Assembly: GCA_963969345.1 (NCBI GenBank)
Contig: OZ017769.1
Span: 496,001-560,000, forward strand
Direction: 5' to 3'
Length of the DNA stretch: 64,000 bases
Source: Turbatrix aceti
Taxonomy: Eukaryota; Nematoda; Chromadorea; Rhabditida; Panagrolaimidae
Part shown: in pieces, positions 23,932 through 37,747 of the stretch
Numbering within the stretch: position 1 is the stretch's first letter
Layout of the letters: each line of letters opens with the position of its first letter
The notes under the pieces: model-generated
The model's database searches: none
What the model was told of the DNA's origin: nothing
The model's input: only the letters and a program-made list of their open reading frames with translations
Program-made: the position numbers and the translations under genes

Positions 23932-26900
23932 AAACCTATGAATCTCGATCATTGTTCCAAGTTGGAACTTCCAACTTGAATAAAACTTGACTACGACTCT
24001 CGACTTACATCAGATTAGGAGTGCAGCATCGAAAGCGTCACTCAAAAATCAATGCACTGATTCAAACAAACAACAACGGGCCTAAAGTACAAATCCCTTC
24101 CAGAACCCCGTTTTTTTCATTCCAAAAGGTGCCATAAAAAGCCGCTTGTCCACCTATTTCGACCATACCAAACAATAAAAAGTCATTTTTGAACAACAGA
24201 TGTAAGCTTTACGAAGCAATTGACAACAAAAGTTGGCACTGGCCTAGTCTATCAACAACTGGACCGCATGCTGTGTGACACATCCCTGCTTGCTCAATTT
24301 TTTAGCAACAGGAACAAAAAAACATGCAAACTATGGAAAAATGAAAAAAAAAGATGCAACCACTGTTGGCTTGGCCTTCTTTTGCATTTCATCTCCAGCC
24401 ACTCATAACAGACGACAGCAGCACATCATTGTTGTTTCATATTCACAGGAGTGGACCTCACACATCATCAGCATGAAAGAAAAAGAGGGGGTTCAGTTCG
24501 AAGGACAGTGCATTCAAATTTGCATTCCCATGCGTCGTTGGCTGGCATCTCTTTGCACCTCTACCGTTGAATAGTGAGAAGCCGTCTTGTGTTTTTGACA
24601 GTATTCATTGTCGTGGTTAGGGACGTCAAATTATTCATAAATGTATTTTTTAATTTTGTTTTTAATTTTCAAACATCCTATGCGAAACCGATAAAAAATA
24701 AAATTAAAATTAAAAAAAATGTTTTGTTTGATCAATTCTCTCAATGATCCGATTTTTTGCCGGGCCGGGTTGATTTTAAATAAAACTACTTATATTACTG
24801 ACTGACCCAATTAGTCAATCGGCGCACTATCTACCTGACAATGGTTTTGCGCGTTAGCTTGTGCGTTGTTCAATTGCAACTGGAAAATTTTTAACAAACA
24901 TATTTTTATGTACTGTTTTTGTCTGATTTTCACCTTTTGGTACGTTTTGTGAGGAAAAAAAACATCGATTGCGAACGCTAAAAAATGAAGACCTTGTTTT
25001 TTGTTGTTTTTTGCTCCGCCGCGGCCGATAGTTTTGGGCTGACTAATCCCCGTTGTTTTCTCACCCTCTCTCGTTTGTCTATCAACAGAACAGTTCGTGG
25101 TCAATTTTTTGTAGCTGCCAGACCATTTTTGTGGTTTTCGTCGTGATACACCTTCATGGTGGAGCTGGATGCCGTTTGGCTTCACGAAAAGGTGTTGGAC
25201 CCCCGCAGTGTGGCAAAACTATATCTGGGCACGGCCCGTGCATGGGAAACAACGGTAACACGGTCTCATCACTGCGGAGGGGGTTTGTTTGCTTCAATGC
25301 CTCCCGCCTTCCTCAAACGAACGTTTTTAGTTCTATTTTAGTATACCCCGGCAAACAGTGCTGTCAGGGCGGCTAATTAAGCTTCTTTAGCACACGGTGG
25401 ATGGCGGCATCTCGAGTTACCAACTTTTGCCGTAAGCATTCTTGCCCATCGAAAAGAAGACCCTGGGTTTCCTGTTGCGCGGGATGGCACCTGTCTGTCC
25501 GGCCTAATCGGAGAGTGTAAATAAATGCGCTGTCAAAATTTGTCTCCGATTACCCCCAACTGCTTCGATTTACACCCCGAGGCGTCATCCGGGGGTAGAG
25601 GGTTGTCCAAAAATCATATGTAAAAAAATTCAAATTCCCACCCTTCTCAGGTTTACGCAACCAGTTGGACGGTAATGGTAGCTTCTTGTATTTCGTGGAT
25701 GCTGGCGATTTTGGAGAATTACTTACATTAGATGAAGAGAATTTTCTGCTAAACCTACTAAAACTTGGGTATTGGGTTTCTTTGGGGTGGTAAACGTGTT
25801 TAAATGAATTATAATAATTTTGTTCGTCATCAGCTGTTGCATGTTTTGAAGTTCAATTTTAGATTTAATTTGATTATGTTTCAAATTTCACATCAACTTT
25901 TTTTTCAAATTTTTTTATAATAAATCAAAAAATTAGTTTTTGAAAATTTTGAAATGAAATTAACTACAGGCATTGTGTGAATTATTATGCAAGTTGCTAT
26001 TTTTTGTTCAAATCCATGACCTCATTGTTTTTCTTCTCTTTTGCCTCATTATCATAATCACCACTGACCACATCACACCACATTTACGTGCACTCTTTTG
26101 TTCTCTCATAATACTTTTTGCATCTGTTTCCTTGGTTTCAGTTGTTTTTTTGCATAAGCTATATATGTATGTGTGTCGCATAATTTTATCCACAAAAAAA
26201 CATAATGATGTCATACTTTTTTTTGCAAACCTTTTGTTTTAGAAGTTTATTTCTATTTTCAACAATAAAAAAATTAAATTTTACGATACACCAAAAACCC
26301 AAAAAATACATGATTATTTTTATATTTACATTCCAGAGCTATAAAAATTCAAGTAACGAGATGGAAATCGCCAGGAGTAAAAAAGTAAAATCATAAAAAT
26401 GCAATTTTACATCTTTTTTTATGTGGTCATTTAATTTTGAGTAGTGGGTCGATTTTTGTCACCTTCTTATTTCCCCCGCTGCTGCCAGTTTTGCTGCAGC
26501 ATACGTTTTTGCAAAAAAATGCAGTGATTATGTTTACAAAAAAATTTATGCGATTTTTTGTTTTTTTAAAAACAAAAAATTAGAAAATTTTTGGTTCTAA
26601 AAAATTTCCAGAACATTAAAAACTGAATTATTGTCCGACGTAGCCTCGGGAAAGAAGACGTGACATAGATATGTACATACCGTCCGACGTCCAAGCAGGG
26701 CTCCCCGGCGGCGTAACGGCCTCATGAATGCAAGGTCAAGTACCCCTGCCATGTCATGGCGACCAGCGCAGACACGCGCGCGCTCGCGCAGCACCGGGCA
26801 GTGGTTGTTGCGGTCAAGCTGGCCTCTTTTTCACTCCCGCGAGTCAGCAACAAACACCGCGTGTTGTTTGAAGCCTGGCTGAATTAACAAAAGCACCCTA

Positions 26901-29900
26901 ATGAGGCGGCACTACCAGAGGGCGAGTGAGGGGTTATAATCCATTGCGGCACGAGTCTTGCGCACTCGTATTGTTTGGCCATGATGAATTTAGTCCTGCG
27001 TTGGGATTGAAGACAAATTGCGAATTCCACTTGATCTTTTCAAGCCGGAACCGGGTTTGTCGAGGGGAAGTAGATGGCAGACGGCTGGTTGCAGTGCTTT
27101 AAATTTATTTTATATTTTTTTGGGCTTGATGAAAAATTGTCAGAACAGGATGCCGATTTGTACATTTTTTAACACACCAAAAAAATTTATTTCACTTTTG
27201 TAACTAAAAATATAAATTTTGAAATTAAAAAAATTCTGAAACAATGTTTTTTTATTCCAAAATAAAAAATTGTTTTTTTTTATTTTAACGCTCTACACAG
27301 CTATCCGGTATCAAAAACAATATTGACTTCCCCAACCCAGGGTCGAAATTTTATCCCTTGCGTTCAACAGGATAAAAGTCCATTTTTTGCAGCACGTAAA
27401 AAAATTGGCGAAGAAATTTCAGCTTTACATTTCCCACGCTTTTTGATCCAGTCTTTTCTAAATACCTGACGACGCTGTCTTTCCACATTTTCCCATGCCT
27501 ATTTATCCCATCTCCCTGTATTCATGTGCTTTCTTTTGCAATTGTTTGTCGTACAAGCGTGTTAACGTGAATATTCCAAATAACAACAAATAAAACAGTT
27601 TTTATTTATTTTTGTCTTTTTATCAGTTTTGAAGTTTAAAAGATTATTCTGCCATGTCTTCGTCAGCGTATCAAAAGTCATCATTACTGTTTATTGTTCT
27701 TGATCACAGTCCAGTATTTGGATCCCTGATTCTTTAGGGTATAGTCCAGTCATTCAAATCACTTGGTTTTTCGTTTTCATTCATTTCCACTCGACCGGAT
27801 TCAAACGAATCGCGCCAGTTTTCCACGTGAATAGAAAAAGAAAAATATAGAATTTTGAGGAGTGAGCGAGATGAGCACTCCTCCTCACAAACACCCGAAG
27901 CAGCAACACAAACAACACGTTATGGTTTTATACACATGTTTTGCTGTCATCAAAAAATTTATACAATTTTTTTGTGCTTCGATAACTGAAATCACAAAAA
28001 AATAAGGGTAACATTCGGAAGGCTTTCATTTCGGTATTAGCGCAGTGGTTTAGGACCTCAAATGTCGACGAAAAACGAACGAGTTAGACTGACTCCGCGC
28101 ACCCAGAACGAACCTCTTTTTTTTACTTCTATACCAGAAAGTGCCGCCGGAGTGAACAAACAAATAAAACATTTGTATGTTTCAAAAAAACCACAATGCA
28201 ATGTACAAAAAAATTGACGATCCTCGAGGCCTATCCATGACGGGGTCGATTTTACGCACGATTGGTCTTTGTTAGCGTCTGTGGGTGTGTGTGTTGTGAT
28301 GGGCGATGTTTTCTGAATTGGGTGTCGAGGGTAAAGAAATATCAATGACAAGACATGTATACACATGGTCATCGGTGAGGCGCGTTTCCCTGATGTGAAT
28401 GGAAAGGAGACGAGTCGCCGAGTCGCAGGTCGCCGGGGAGGGCAACTTGATGAGGTGCATATCTGCCCTGTGTCCGACTTGCTAGCCCCCTAATCCCGTC
28501 CCAAAATGATAAACCGATCGCCCCGATAGACCCCTTTCCACTTCAACACCCCTCCCAGTCCCCAAGCCAGTAGAACGTGGACACTGCCTGTACGAGTCTG
28601 CATGCATGCGTGTGCCAGGTGTCCGGGGACCTTGTGCAAGCACTATAACATTTCCAAAAGCATTTAACGACTGACCAAGCTTGTTTGGGGTAGTGTACAG
28701 AAATGCGTGTTGTTGATGATGATGGGAGGGGGTCTTTCTAGCCAAAGGGCTTCAGTGCTTGCATGCTGCACGCTTGCATGGTCGTCTTCCTTCTTTGACC
28801 ACCTTTTTTATTATTTCTTCCCGCCATAATTTATCCAGCGCATCACGCGATGTAAAAAAGGGGGTGCACTTGATGGTATGCGTTTCATGAGGTAATGAAT
28901 TTTTTCCGCAATTAATTTTTTACGTAGCGCAGATTTCGTTTTTTAAATTTTTGATGTTAAAAAAAGCTTTGACGAATGGCAAGAACGCCGCGCCGACATC
29001 TGTTTACCTGTCTTTGCGTCTTTTTACCTGATCACCATGACTGACCGGCCTCTTCGCCTCTGCCGGTGATTTTTTCCTCCTCCTCTCCTCGGACATCGCG
29101 GCCACCACCATTTCTGTCATTCGTCATCATCTATCTGCTCATCAATCAAATCAAATGAGATTTCTTTTTTCAAGTAACCTTGCCTCTTCCTCCACCTGTC
29201 TGTTGCCTTGAATGGCAACGGCAGGCGTGCCAAAGGTAATTGAATGATTTGGTGCCGGTTTTTTTCACGACAAAAAAAACAGTGCGTTTTAGGTGAATGC
29301 CATCCCGCTCACCTTGCTCACCTGTTCACATTGTTTTTTTTGTTTTTTTTTCCACCTTTCTGGTGAGTGAGTCGTAAATTGCTTGCATCTCGGTTTGAGA
29401 ATTGAAAAACCAGCACGCAATTGTATCGGCAACGAAGACGACGACGAGGGCCATCACTCGGTCGCGGTCGTTCGCCAGCGCCCGTTCCGTGTTCATGATT
29501 TTTTTATTCCCTTTTTCCATGTTTCCTATTTTTCTTTTCTTCCGTGATACAAGTCGGACGAAAGTTAGCTTGTAAGTTGTTTTTCTTTTGCTTTCCTTGT
29601 TTCTTTCTTGGCGTTCGTCGCCCGAACGAACACGCATTTTCGATCTGTCTGATATCGTGGTATTTCTAATGGGAATTCTGTACAATTGTTCGTAAAATCA
29701 ATTATTAGACACTTTGCCCAACAAAATTCGATGGTTGTTTAGTTGTAAAAAATAATCAGAAAAAAGTTACCATCATTCTTTTTTATTATTTTCGCACGAG
29801 AAATGCAGGTAACTCAAAAAATCATATAAAAATACACTCATACTTTTGTCAAAGATAAAATAACTTTCCCGTATACAACATTTTTTGTCAATCACATGTG

Positions 29901-30504
29901 ACTTGATCATGGCCCCGGTCCTCGTTTTTTTTTGTGATCTGACTGACCACTGCACTGCTGACTGCAAGCTTACAACCGCGGTTGCTGCAACCGTTTCTTA
30001 TCTCTGACATATCTCGACGAATCACTGGCTACCAAACACGCCGATAAAACGTTAATGCTTTGGGTGATAAAAAATCGTATATTAGCTGTTGTTTTTTTTT
30101 CCATTTTACAATACAAAAATTTTAATTTCCATTCTCATACATGAATCTGGTTTTTTCCACAACACACCTTTTTTGGAATTTTTTTGCATCGTTTACGATT
30201 ACGATATGAATATCCGCATTTTAAGTAGAACAGTTTTTGAATGATATAAATATTTAGCCGATTCAGCAATTAGTGTTTTAAAATCAAAAAATAACGAATA
30301 TATTTAATTAAAAAAATACTATTGGAATGCGGAAATCTAGAAATTTTATCCCATCCTTTTCTCTGCTGACCATCGTTTCTGTCGTTTTACCTGTCTTCGA
30401 TGATTCTTGCCTTTCCATTTTTCGTTTTTTACCAATGCATTGATACTGTATTTCAAGTTATGTAACTTATTTTTTATTTATTTATTTCACCATTACTCAG
30501 TGGT

Positions 30505-30565
30505 TAGTTATCATTAGACCAGATGTTAGGAGGCACAAATGACGTCCACGTAGGCGTAAATGATT
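30505..30565 (+). repeat. Dispersed repeat copy B
   Basis: Partner of the copy at 23873-23931, in the same orientation. Both are followed by GGCGTAAA. Confidence 0.5.
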
Positions 30566-33202
30566 TATGTAACTATAAAAGTTTTTTTATCTTTTTTATC
30601 TTGTTGTTGTGGTTTATCTCCTGCCCCTAACTTTGCATCACCAAAAAAATCAGTTCAGCACATACACGGATTCTTACACGCTGTCTTGTGGAGGTTTCTC
30701 GAGGCTTTTGAATGCAGTTTCTATCCGTTTTTTTGTGTTCATTCATTGATTCGTTTTAATTTAAAAAAAAACGTTATTTCAGTGTTTTGAAATTTGTTGC
30801 TTTTGCCACTTTCTCACAGTAAATTTTTTTGTGATCTCAAAATAAAAATGCGTTTTTGCCATTTGCTCACTCTTTAGATTCCCTTTTTGTTTTTGCAACT
30901 TCAAAAAAAACATTTAGGATGATTCACACTTACGATTCCATTTCCAGACAGTGCTTTTTTCTTCACCAACAATCGCTTTAAAAAAATTTTGTACATACAC
31001 CTTGAGGCACAAAATTGCTCTTCGTCTACTTTTCAAATTGACCAGCGGATAAAAAATGTTTAAAAAAACTCCCAGGGCTTTTTGGTAGTCTCTCATCACA
31101 GCAAATTTTTTCATTGTGATTACATAATTGTAACAATTAATAAAAACCATTATTTTTTTCTGTCAGCCAAATTATTTTGATTGTTTCTCGAATTCGGCAC
31201 AGAAGCCACAAACCGGACAAAAAAAACTGAAATCCCTTATCGGAAGGGATACATGCTATCTCAGTTCACAATCGCGCACATGGCCCAATGCACTCCTTTT
31301 TTTCTGACTTTTTTCATCTTTCCATAACTGACGTTCGTTATCCCCTTCTCATCTCCCCCGACACGTCAAATAATTTTATCACACCCCAAATTCTTAAAAT
31401 TTTAAAATTTTACGCTTGTTTTCACGTAAAATTTGTGATTCAGAACCACGCTAATTGACATCTCCTCCGCCCTTCCTCTCCACCTCCTGCAAAAATAACG
31501 TTTTTAACGTGCCTGCTGTTTTTTCATTGTCATTTGACATGGCGATAATTAGTTAATGCGATTTTTCGAGTTTTTACATTTTATGTGCACTGGACAACTT
31601 TTTTTCACGCCTATGAGCAGACATTTATGCGCAACGCGTAAGTTGTCCTCCGTTTGCTTTCTGGCATTATAACAAGCGATAAAATGGGATTAGGCTGGAG
31701 GGGAGTTATCGGTCGACCACCCTACCGATGATGCCGGGGGTTGTGGACGAGGTGCATGTTGCGTGGAAACATGGAATCCAATTTTTTTTCGTTTGAACAA
31801 AAACAATAATTTTTTAAAGTGATTGCATGCGATACACTTTTGGAACAAGGGTATCCGGAGTGTACCGCATAGGACACATAAAAATTGATTGTATTTTTTT
31901 CAAACAAACGATTCACTTTTTTTTCAATTTGCAGATAAAATGTTAAAATTTTATTTTTTAAGATAAAAATTACGTAAACCAAAATTGTTTCGTTTGAGTG
32001 ACAAATTAATGTTTCAAAAATTGCATTTTCAAATAAAAAAATTTAAAAAAATTTACTTGACAATGTTGAAAAACACTAAACTCCGCCTAAAAATTCCAAA
32101 ATAGCGAATCCTTCAAATTTATTTTTCACTTGCCCTAACTCGAACATTTTACGGCCTAAAAACATTTATCTGCTTTAAATTCACCTGCAACTCATTTGCA
32201 TTTTCACCTAATTTAACCTTAATTTTTTTGTCTTGCACTTTCCATTTCCTCCAATCCCGACCTGTTCTGCCCCTTCAGGAAACAGACGTCACCCAACGCT
32301 AACATAAGTAAGTGCATTTAACTTACAATTTATATGTGCCTCGAGGCACTGAACACCGCATTGCCTGAAGTCGTCCTTCGAACTCCTATTTTTTGCAACT
32401 TGTGTCAAATCAAAACAACACCACAGAAAGGTGCGGTTGCCCCTCGCCCCAGCCGATGTCCCCTATTTACCCCCCATTTCGGTTGGGTAAAGTTGTTTAC
32501 CCTCCTCCCCCTCCTTCCTCCACCCAGGAAAGATGGAAAAAAGAAGGCGACAAACCAGCCGTCCCTATTCCATCTTCTCGGCCTCTTTGTTTGCCGTTCG
32601 TGTCAGTGTCCAGGCGCCAGGACCTACCGCACTCTCCCTTCTTTCTCTCAGACGATCACCGCATTGCGATCCATCCATCAGTCTGACCTTTGCCGCGCCT
32701 TTTTGCGTCCATGCTCCATGCCTTTGCTCCGTGTTGCCTCATTTACGCGCCTGGTTAACCAAAGGCGATCATCAGTCAGTCAGCCGGGAGGGCAGGAGGG
32801 CAGGCGACGGAGAAGAGTACAACAGTTCGATTCACATCAGTTTGGAATTGGGAGGTGTTGAAAAGGGGTAGTTGGGCACCAAAGCATGCGCAAAAAATGT
32901 CAGTCTGTTTTTTTATACAGTATATTTTTGGTTAAAAAAAATTGTAAGAAAAGAAATATTGGAAATTCTCATATTTAATAATAATTTTTTTTGCTTTTGC
33001 GAAAGAAAAGGCTTTGTTATTGTCGTAACAATAAGACTCCCTGTATTTTTTTCGTTATTTTCTATTGCTCACCGCTTTCCTCCACGTCCGACTACTGCCA
33101 TTCCTTTGCTCCTTTCTTGTTTTGATCCTGACTCACCGATCGCTTCCGAATTTATTTATTACTACCCCCGACCGATTGTAGCCTTCTTTGTTGTTGCAGG
33201 AG

Positions 33203-33214
33203 ATGAAAGAATGA
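33203..33214 (+). promoter_or_regulatory. Three-codon uORF overlapping the main start
   Basis: ATG AAA GAA TGA: its stop overlaps the main ATG in the sequence ATGA. It sits 3 bases after an acceptor-like TTGTTGCAG at 33191-33199, so it is probably in the first coding exon's leader. Confidence 0.45.
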
Positions 33215-36200
33215 CTCGTCGTCGGCCGACGCTAACGCTTTTCACCTGTCTAATTGGCCTGTCATGGATTTCCCATGCCGCAGCCGCCGCCGCCTCTGCT
33301 GCAGACAGTCGCCTTTCTCCGCCGCGTGAGTCCTGCCTGGAGCATCTTCTGTTCGGCGAATCAACACCGGCCATAAGGCCTCTCAAATCCCTGGACATCG
33401 ATGAGGCTGGGCCTTTTTTTGTCGAGTGTAAGCCACCTGGAGATGCGTCTTCGGATCACCACGTGCAGACCGTCGTGCATTCTGCTCTCGAGCGATGGCA
33501 TGCGGTTCGGCCGGGGATCAAGGAGACCATACAGTACCAGTAAGTTTATAACAATTTTTTGTATTTTGCAAAAAAATCGGTTTTGAAAAACCTATTTTTG
33601 GGAAAACAATTTCGTGTTTAGACAAAAAAAATTATGATTTCCTAAATTCAAGCCACCCAATTGCTACCGTATTTACCATCAAATAAAGCCCATTTGGCAT
33701 TTGCCAAGATTGCATCACGCAATCCGACCGCCGTTTGCGGTCGGCCTTTCGTGACTTTCTCAATCCCCCCTCTCCTTCACCCAGGTGTGCCACCATGCGA
33801 TCATTTTCGGATTAGACATCCTCCCATCAGGTGAAGGAAGGTATCGGGTTTGTTTTTGAGTGTCATGAAAATCTCAAAATCTCGGCAGGGAAGCCCTTGT
33901 TGCGAGACTACCCTGGCCCTGGTCCACCTTGCAACCGGCCACACACGCACATATACACTCCTTTTTAGGATCCGAGGTCGACAAACACTCAAGCAATTAG
34001 TTGCTGGGTCACAACAATGCACGCAAGATCTCTTCATCCGTTGGCCAAGGTTATCCCCCGATGAAGCCGTTCCACCGGATCAAATGTAAGTAAACCGGGA
34101 ACTGAAAACAGAATCAGGGGAAATATTTTCCGAAGTATTTATGTAGGTTGAAAAAAAATTAGGCAAAGAATTTCAAAAGTGATATATTTTTTTGAATAAA
34201 TCCACTATTTTTCTCAGATATGCAAAAAGCCTCAAAATAATCATTTTTTATATAAAACTTTTTTTCAGAGTAGATTTCGAATTTCTCTCCGTCTCTGGTG
34301 AACGCCTAATCTTCACCCGAAATTTTTCGTCATCAGGTAAGCCCCCTCCCCCTTTCTCTCATTCACCTGTTCCCTTTCAGAAGGCTACGAGCAAGCGACG
34401 ACGCTCCAGACCACCCAGCTCTCCGACTTCCGTGAAGCCGGGGTGCTGCACGTCTTCGGCAGCGATCGTTACACCGGCAACATCACCGCTTACCTCAGGG
34501 CAGGTCCGCTGGTTTGCTCGCAGCAGATTGTGCCAAATGCCGAGTGTCTCTTCGAGCTCAACGAGCGTGGGGACCTCATCCGGGTTCAACCCGTGCCCGA
34601 CGTCTTGTCTTTTTCGTTCCGAACCGATCGCGCAAACTCGGCGTTCCTCCGGGTTCTGCTGCAGTCCGGGAAGGCCATCAACGTGGACCTCCTCGACGGA
34701 TACCTCCTCACCGTCGACCACATGGTTCATCCCGTCAAGTTGCTAGCCGACGGCGCGTGGCACGACGTCACGTTCAACACCCGGCAACTCTCTCTCACGA
34801 TTGACGGCTCTGATCCCGTGATTTCGCTGTCCGCTGTCCAGGAGGACGTGGGAGTTGTTGAGGTGCACATCCTTGTCGAGGGACAACTGACATCGATCAG
34901 GACCACCCAGGGAGATGTCCTGTGCACTGGTCACCCTCACATAGAGGTCAAGTCTACTGAGCAAATTCTTCGATCTATTTGCTCTCCGTTTGAGCCCAAC
35001 TTCTGTCGTTGCGAAGCCCCTCGATCCGTTCTCTCAGTAGACAGGTGCGCGACCCCAGTTGATGCCTCGGCATTCCACCTGACCAGGTCGTCACGGCACT
35101 TGTCATTTTTTTACCTGGATTCTTTTTCGGAAAAAAGCAGCGTTCACGTCGTCTTTAAAAGTGATGCGGTGAGAATTACTGTACCAAAAACTAATTTTGA
35201 GTATTAATACCGTAAATTTAGGAAGTGGGGCTCGTCTTCTTTGGCGTAACGAACAATCCAAAGGCCATGACTCGGGTGCAGGTGCACTTCATCGGCCAGG
35301 CCATGCACGCTACATCCTGCGTCCGGAAGCACGCCGACTACAGTGAGAAGTGCAAAACGTGTTCTATTCGTCAAGAACTAGGTTTGTCTTTTCTCTCGAA
35401 AAAACAATTTCAAACAAAATAAATTCAGGATTTGCCACCAACACCTGGACTCGTGTCTCCTTCTTCCACCACCATGACTATCAGTTCCTCTCCGTCGGCT
35501 CATCCGTCTGTCAACTGGCCCCCGAAGTCCCGACATCCCTTACCGATAGCGAAGGATTCTACGTCACCGAATCCTCCGACACCTCCGCCTCGCTGTATAC
35601 CGCAGCCAGCATCGTCGAGGGGGCACTCTTCGTCGGCGGGACGTTCTACGCCAAAGATCGCTCCCTCGCAGCGCGGGTCCAAACTTCATTCCGGAAAAAG
35701 TTCGAAGACAACACCATGGAAAAGCCGACGAGTCTCCGAGGCTGCGTGGCTTCCATCGTGGTCAACGGCCGGGATCTCGACCTGGCCAAAGTCTACTCTA
35801 CCCAGCAGAATTCGATTCTGCTGACCAATGACACCTTGCCGAGTGATGTATTTTCGATGGCTTCTGGGTGCCCGGCGTGCCACATGCCAGAAGAGGTTTG
35901 CTCGGGGGCCCCATGCCGCTCTGCAGGCCCTATTCTGGCCCCAGTCTGCCATTGCGCATCCATCTTCGCGGCTTCTGATCCTTCAACGGGGCAGTGCCTG
36001 GTTTCCACTCTACCATCGACTGCCGGGCGTGCCGGAGGCTATGGTCACTTGTTGCTGTCCACGGCATCGAGTCACATCTTCACCGAGCATCCCGTCCTGG
36101 AGAATCCAACATTTGCCCAGATTGAACGAATTTGGATTCTCTTGCGGGTGCCCGAGACTTCTGAGAAGCCAGTTGTCTTCCTTCGCCTTGGCCCTCTTGA

Positions 36201-37209
36201 AATCCAGGCAGCAGATTACGGTAGACGTCTGATCGTCATCCTGGATTCTTTTTCCGAGGATTTTGCGCTACAAACCAGCGACGAACGCTTACACCTGGTC
36301 GCTCTGCGTCGCAATTCCGCAATGGGACGCCTGACTCCCGGTGCCGTAACCGTGCAAGTCGACAGCGACGTTCGGGATCTCGACTTGGAAGACATCCCCA
36401 TCCACGGTCGGACAGACATCGAAGTCGAGCCGATCTACATCCCGAGCGACGACCTGGACTCTCTGGACACCCGTCATCCCGGATGCTTAGCGGAGTTCTT
36501 CGTTGCGTTCGAGCCCCGTCAAGGCCGTAGATCGATCGAGGCCACCGGGCGTTCGTACCAGCAAGATCTTCTCCAGGAGGTGGTGTCCGGTATCGTATCC
36601 CGTGCAAACCCGGTTGAGTCAACCCTGGTTCGCCACAACTTCTGCGGCATCCGCGATCCCTCTCTCTGGGCAACCCCGGTTGCTTCCTCTTCCCTAGGCT
36701 TGGTTGTGCCATACGAGCCCGACGGGCCGAGGCCCTTTATCGGGCGCCTCAGCATCGTCCTAACCGCCTTTTTTGTCCTTCTTGTTTTGGCCCTTTTGGT
36801 AATTTGGTGCTTGGCCTGTCGCCGCCGAGAGCCTCATCTAAAGTTCAAGGCTGTCCGCGATGATCCCACTTTCTCAAGCGAGGATGAAGAATCCCAGCCC
36901 TTGAAAACCGCAGAACCAGTGTTCGAGCACGATGGATCGGTTTCAAGTGTGGGAATCAGTCTCCGCAACGACCCACCCTCGCCCAAGGTTCTCACTTCTA
37001 CACCACTGCCTATAGTCCCGGGGAATGGATATACAAAGCTTTCTGAATCTCCCATCGCCCGACGAGACATCCGACCCGTGGTGAGGAGAATGCCTCCCAG
37101 TGGGCAGTCATCGCCGGCTTCGACACCCGTCCAGGCTTCTCCGAAGGTCCTACGCCCGGTTGTCATTGCCGATCACCGTGCACCCATCGCCACTGGTGAT
37201 GACTTATGA
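33211..37209 (+). CDS. Neurexin/Caspr-like type I membrane protein with LamG domains
   Basis: A cell-surface adhesion or receptor protein of the neurexin-IV/CNTNAP/axotactin/ITX-1 group; exact orthology is unsettled. Exons 33211-33539, 33969-34085, 34269-34336, 34381-35168, 35222-35381 and 35429-37209 join in phase to 1080 aa. Residues 1-27 form a signal peptide (hydrophobic core, then an alanine run). Laminin-G-like repeats fill most of the ectodomain, with recognisable stretches such as LDGYLLTVDH, DGAWHDVTFNTRQLSLTIDG and LRGCVASIVVNGRDLDL. A Cys-rich EGF-like module (CPACH...PVCHC) separates them. One TM helix lies at about 928-950, followed by a basic stop-transfer CRRREP and a 125-residue Pro/Ser-rich tail. 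No discoidin domain was seen. The C-terminus GDDL is not a classical PDZ ligand. Confidence 0.85.
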
Positions 37210-37747
37210 TTACTTGCTTGAGAACTAGAAAACGGTACTGTAACTAGGGCCTGAAAAATTTTAGCATAGATTACCAGCTTTTTTCCTACTGTAACATTTA
37301 AAAAAACCGTTTCTTCTTCCTTTTAGAGCAGCATCGTAACAAAATTTATGTTTCTTTGAAGCTTTTCGAGGTGAAATAACTGTTTTGAAAAATGTTAAAG
37401 TGAAGAAAAAATTAATCAAATGTAATCGTATGCTCAAAATTAACCTCAAACCCTTTTTTATCCCGTATTTCTTTCTCTTGGAAGTTCGCCACATACGATC
37501 TCTGATCCTCCCCCTTTACTACTTTACCTGTCCTGCCGCTCATCATCTACTCCTAACTCGTGCCGTTGTACCCCAACATTTTCCGTCCAGCTTTAAAACA
37601 ATACAACCTAACCGTCGTGTGCCTTCCCGTTGATTTGTGAACAACTGTTCAAAAATTATTTTGTGCAAGAAACCCACTTTGTTTTTTTCGTTGTCTCTTG
37701 TCAGACAGATATTTATAAAAAATAAAAACCGTGTCATTTATAGCCTC
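37210..37747. other. Convergent 3' spacer Caspr-like/nAChR
   Basis: AT-rich 3' UTR material. An AATAAA at 37721-37726 on the plus strand may end the Caspr-like transcript, which would then overlap the nAChR 3' end. Confidence 0.35.

Larger units (their letters stand above)
18932..33199. other. 14-kb AT-rich region without a convincing gene
   Basis: It lies between the 5' ends of two divergent genes, so it should hold regulatory DNA and perhaps non-coding 5' exons. I see short hairpins at 20404-20430, 21006-21040 and 21192-21220, a dispersed repeat pair near 23.9 and 30.5 kb, and a GC-rich patch at about 26640-26830. Open frames up to 198 codons (20140-20736, 32334-32861) are low-complexity or lack any domain, so I do not call them. 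One isolated exon-like segment is at 23716-23803. Confidence 0.45.

Noticed and set aside
28035..28110. tRNA-like TAGCGCAGTGGTT A-box word
   Set aside because: No B box (GGTTCGANTCC) or cloverleaf follows within tRNA distance.
32334..32861. 175-codon open frame upstream of the Caspr-like gene
   Set aside because: Low-complexity, no domain and no conserved start context; more likely 5' flank or UTR.
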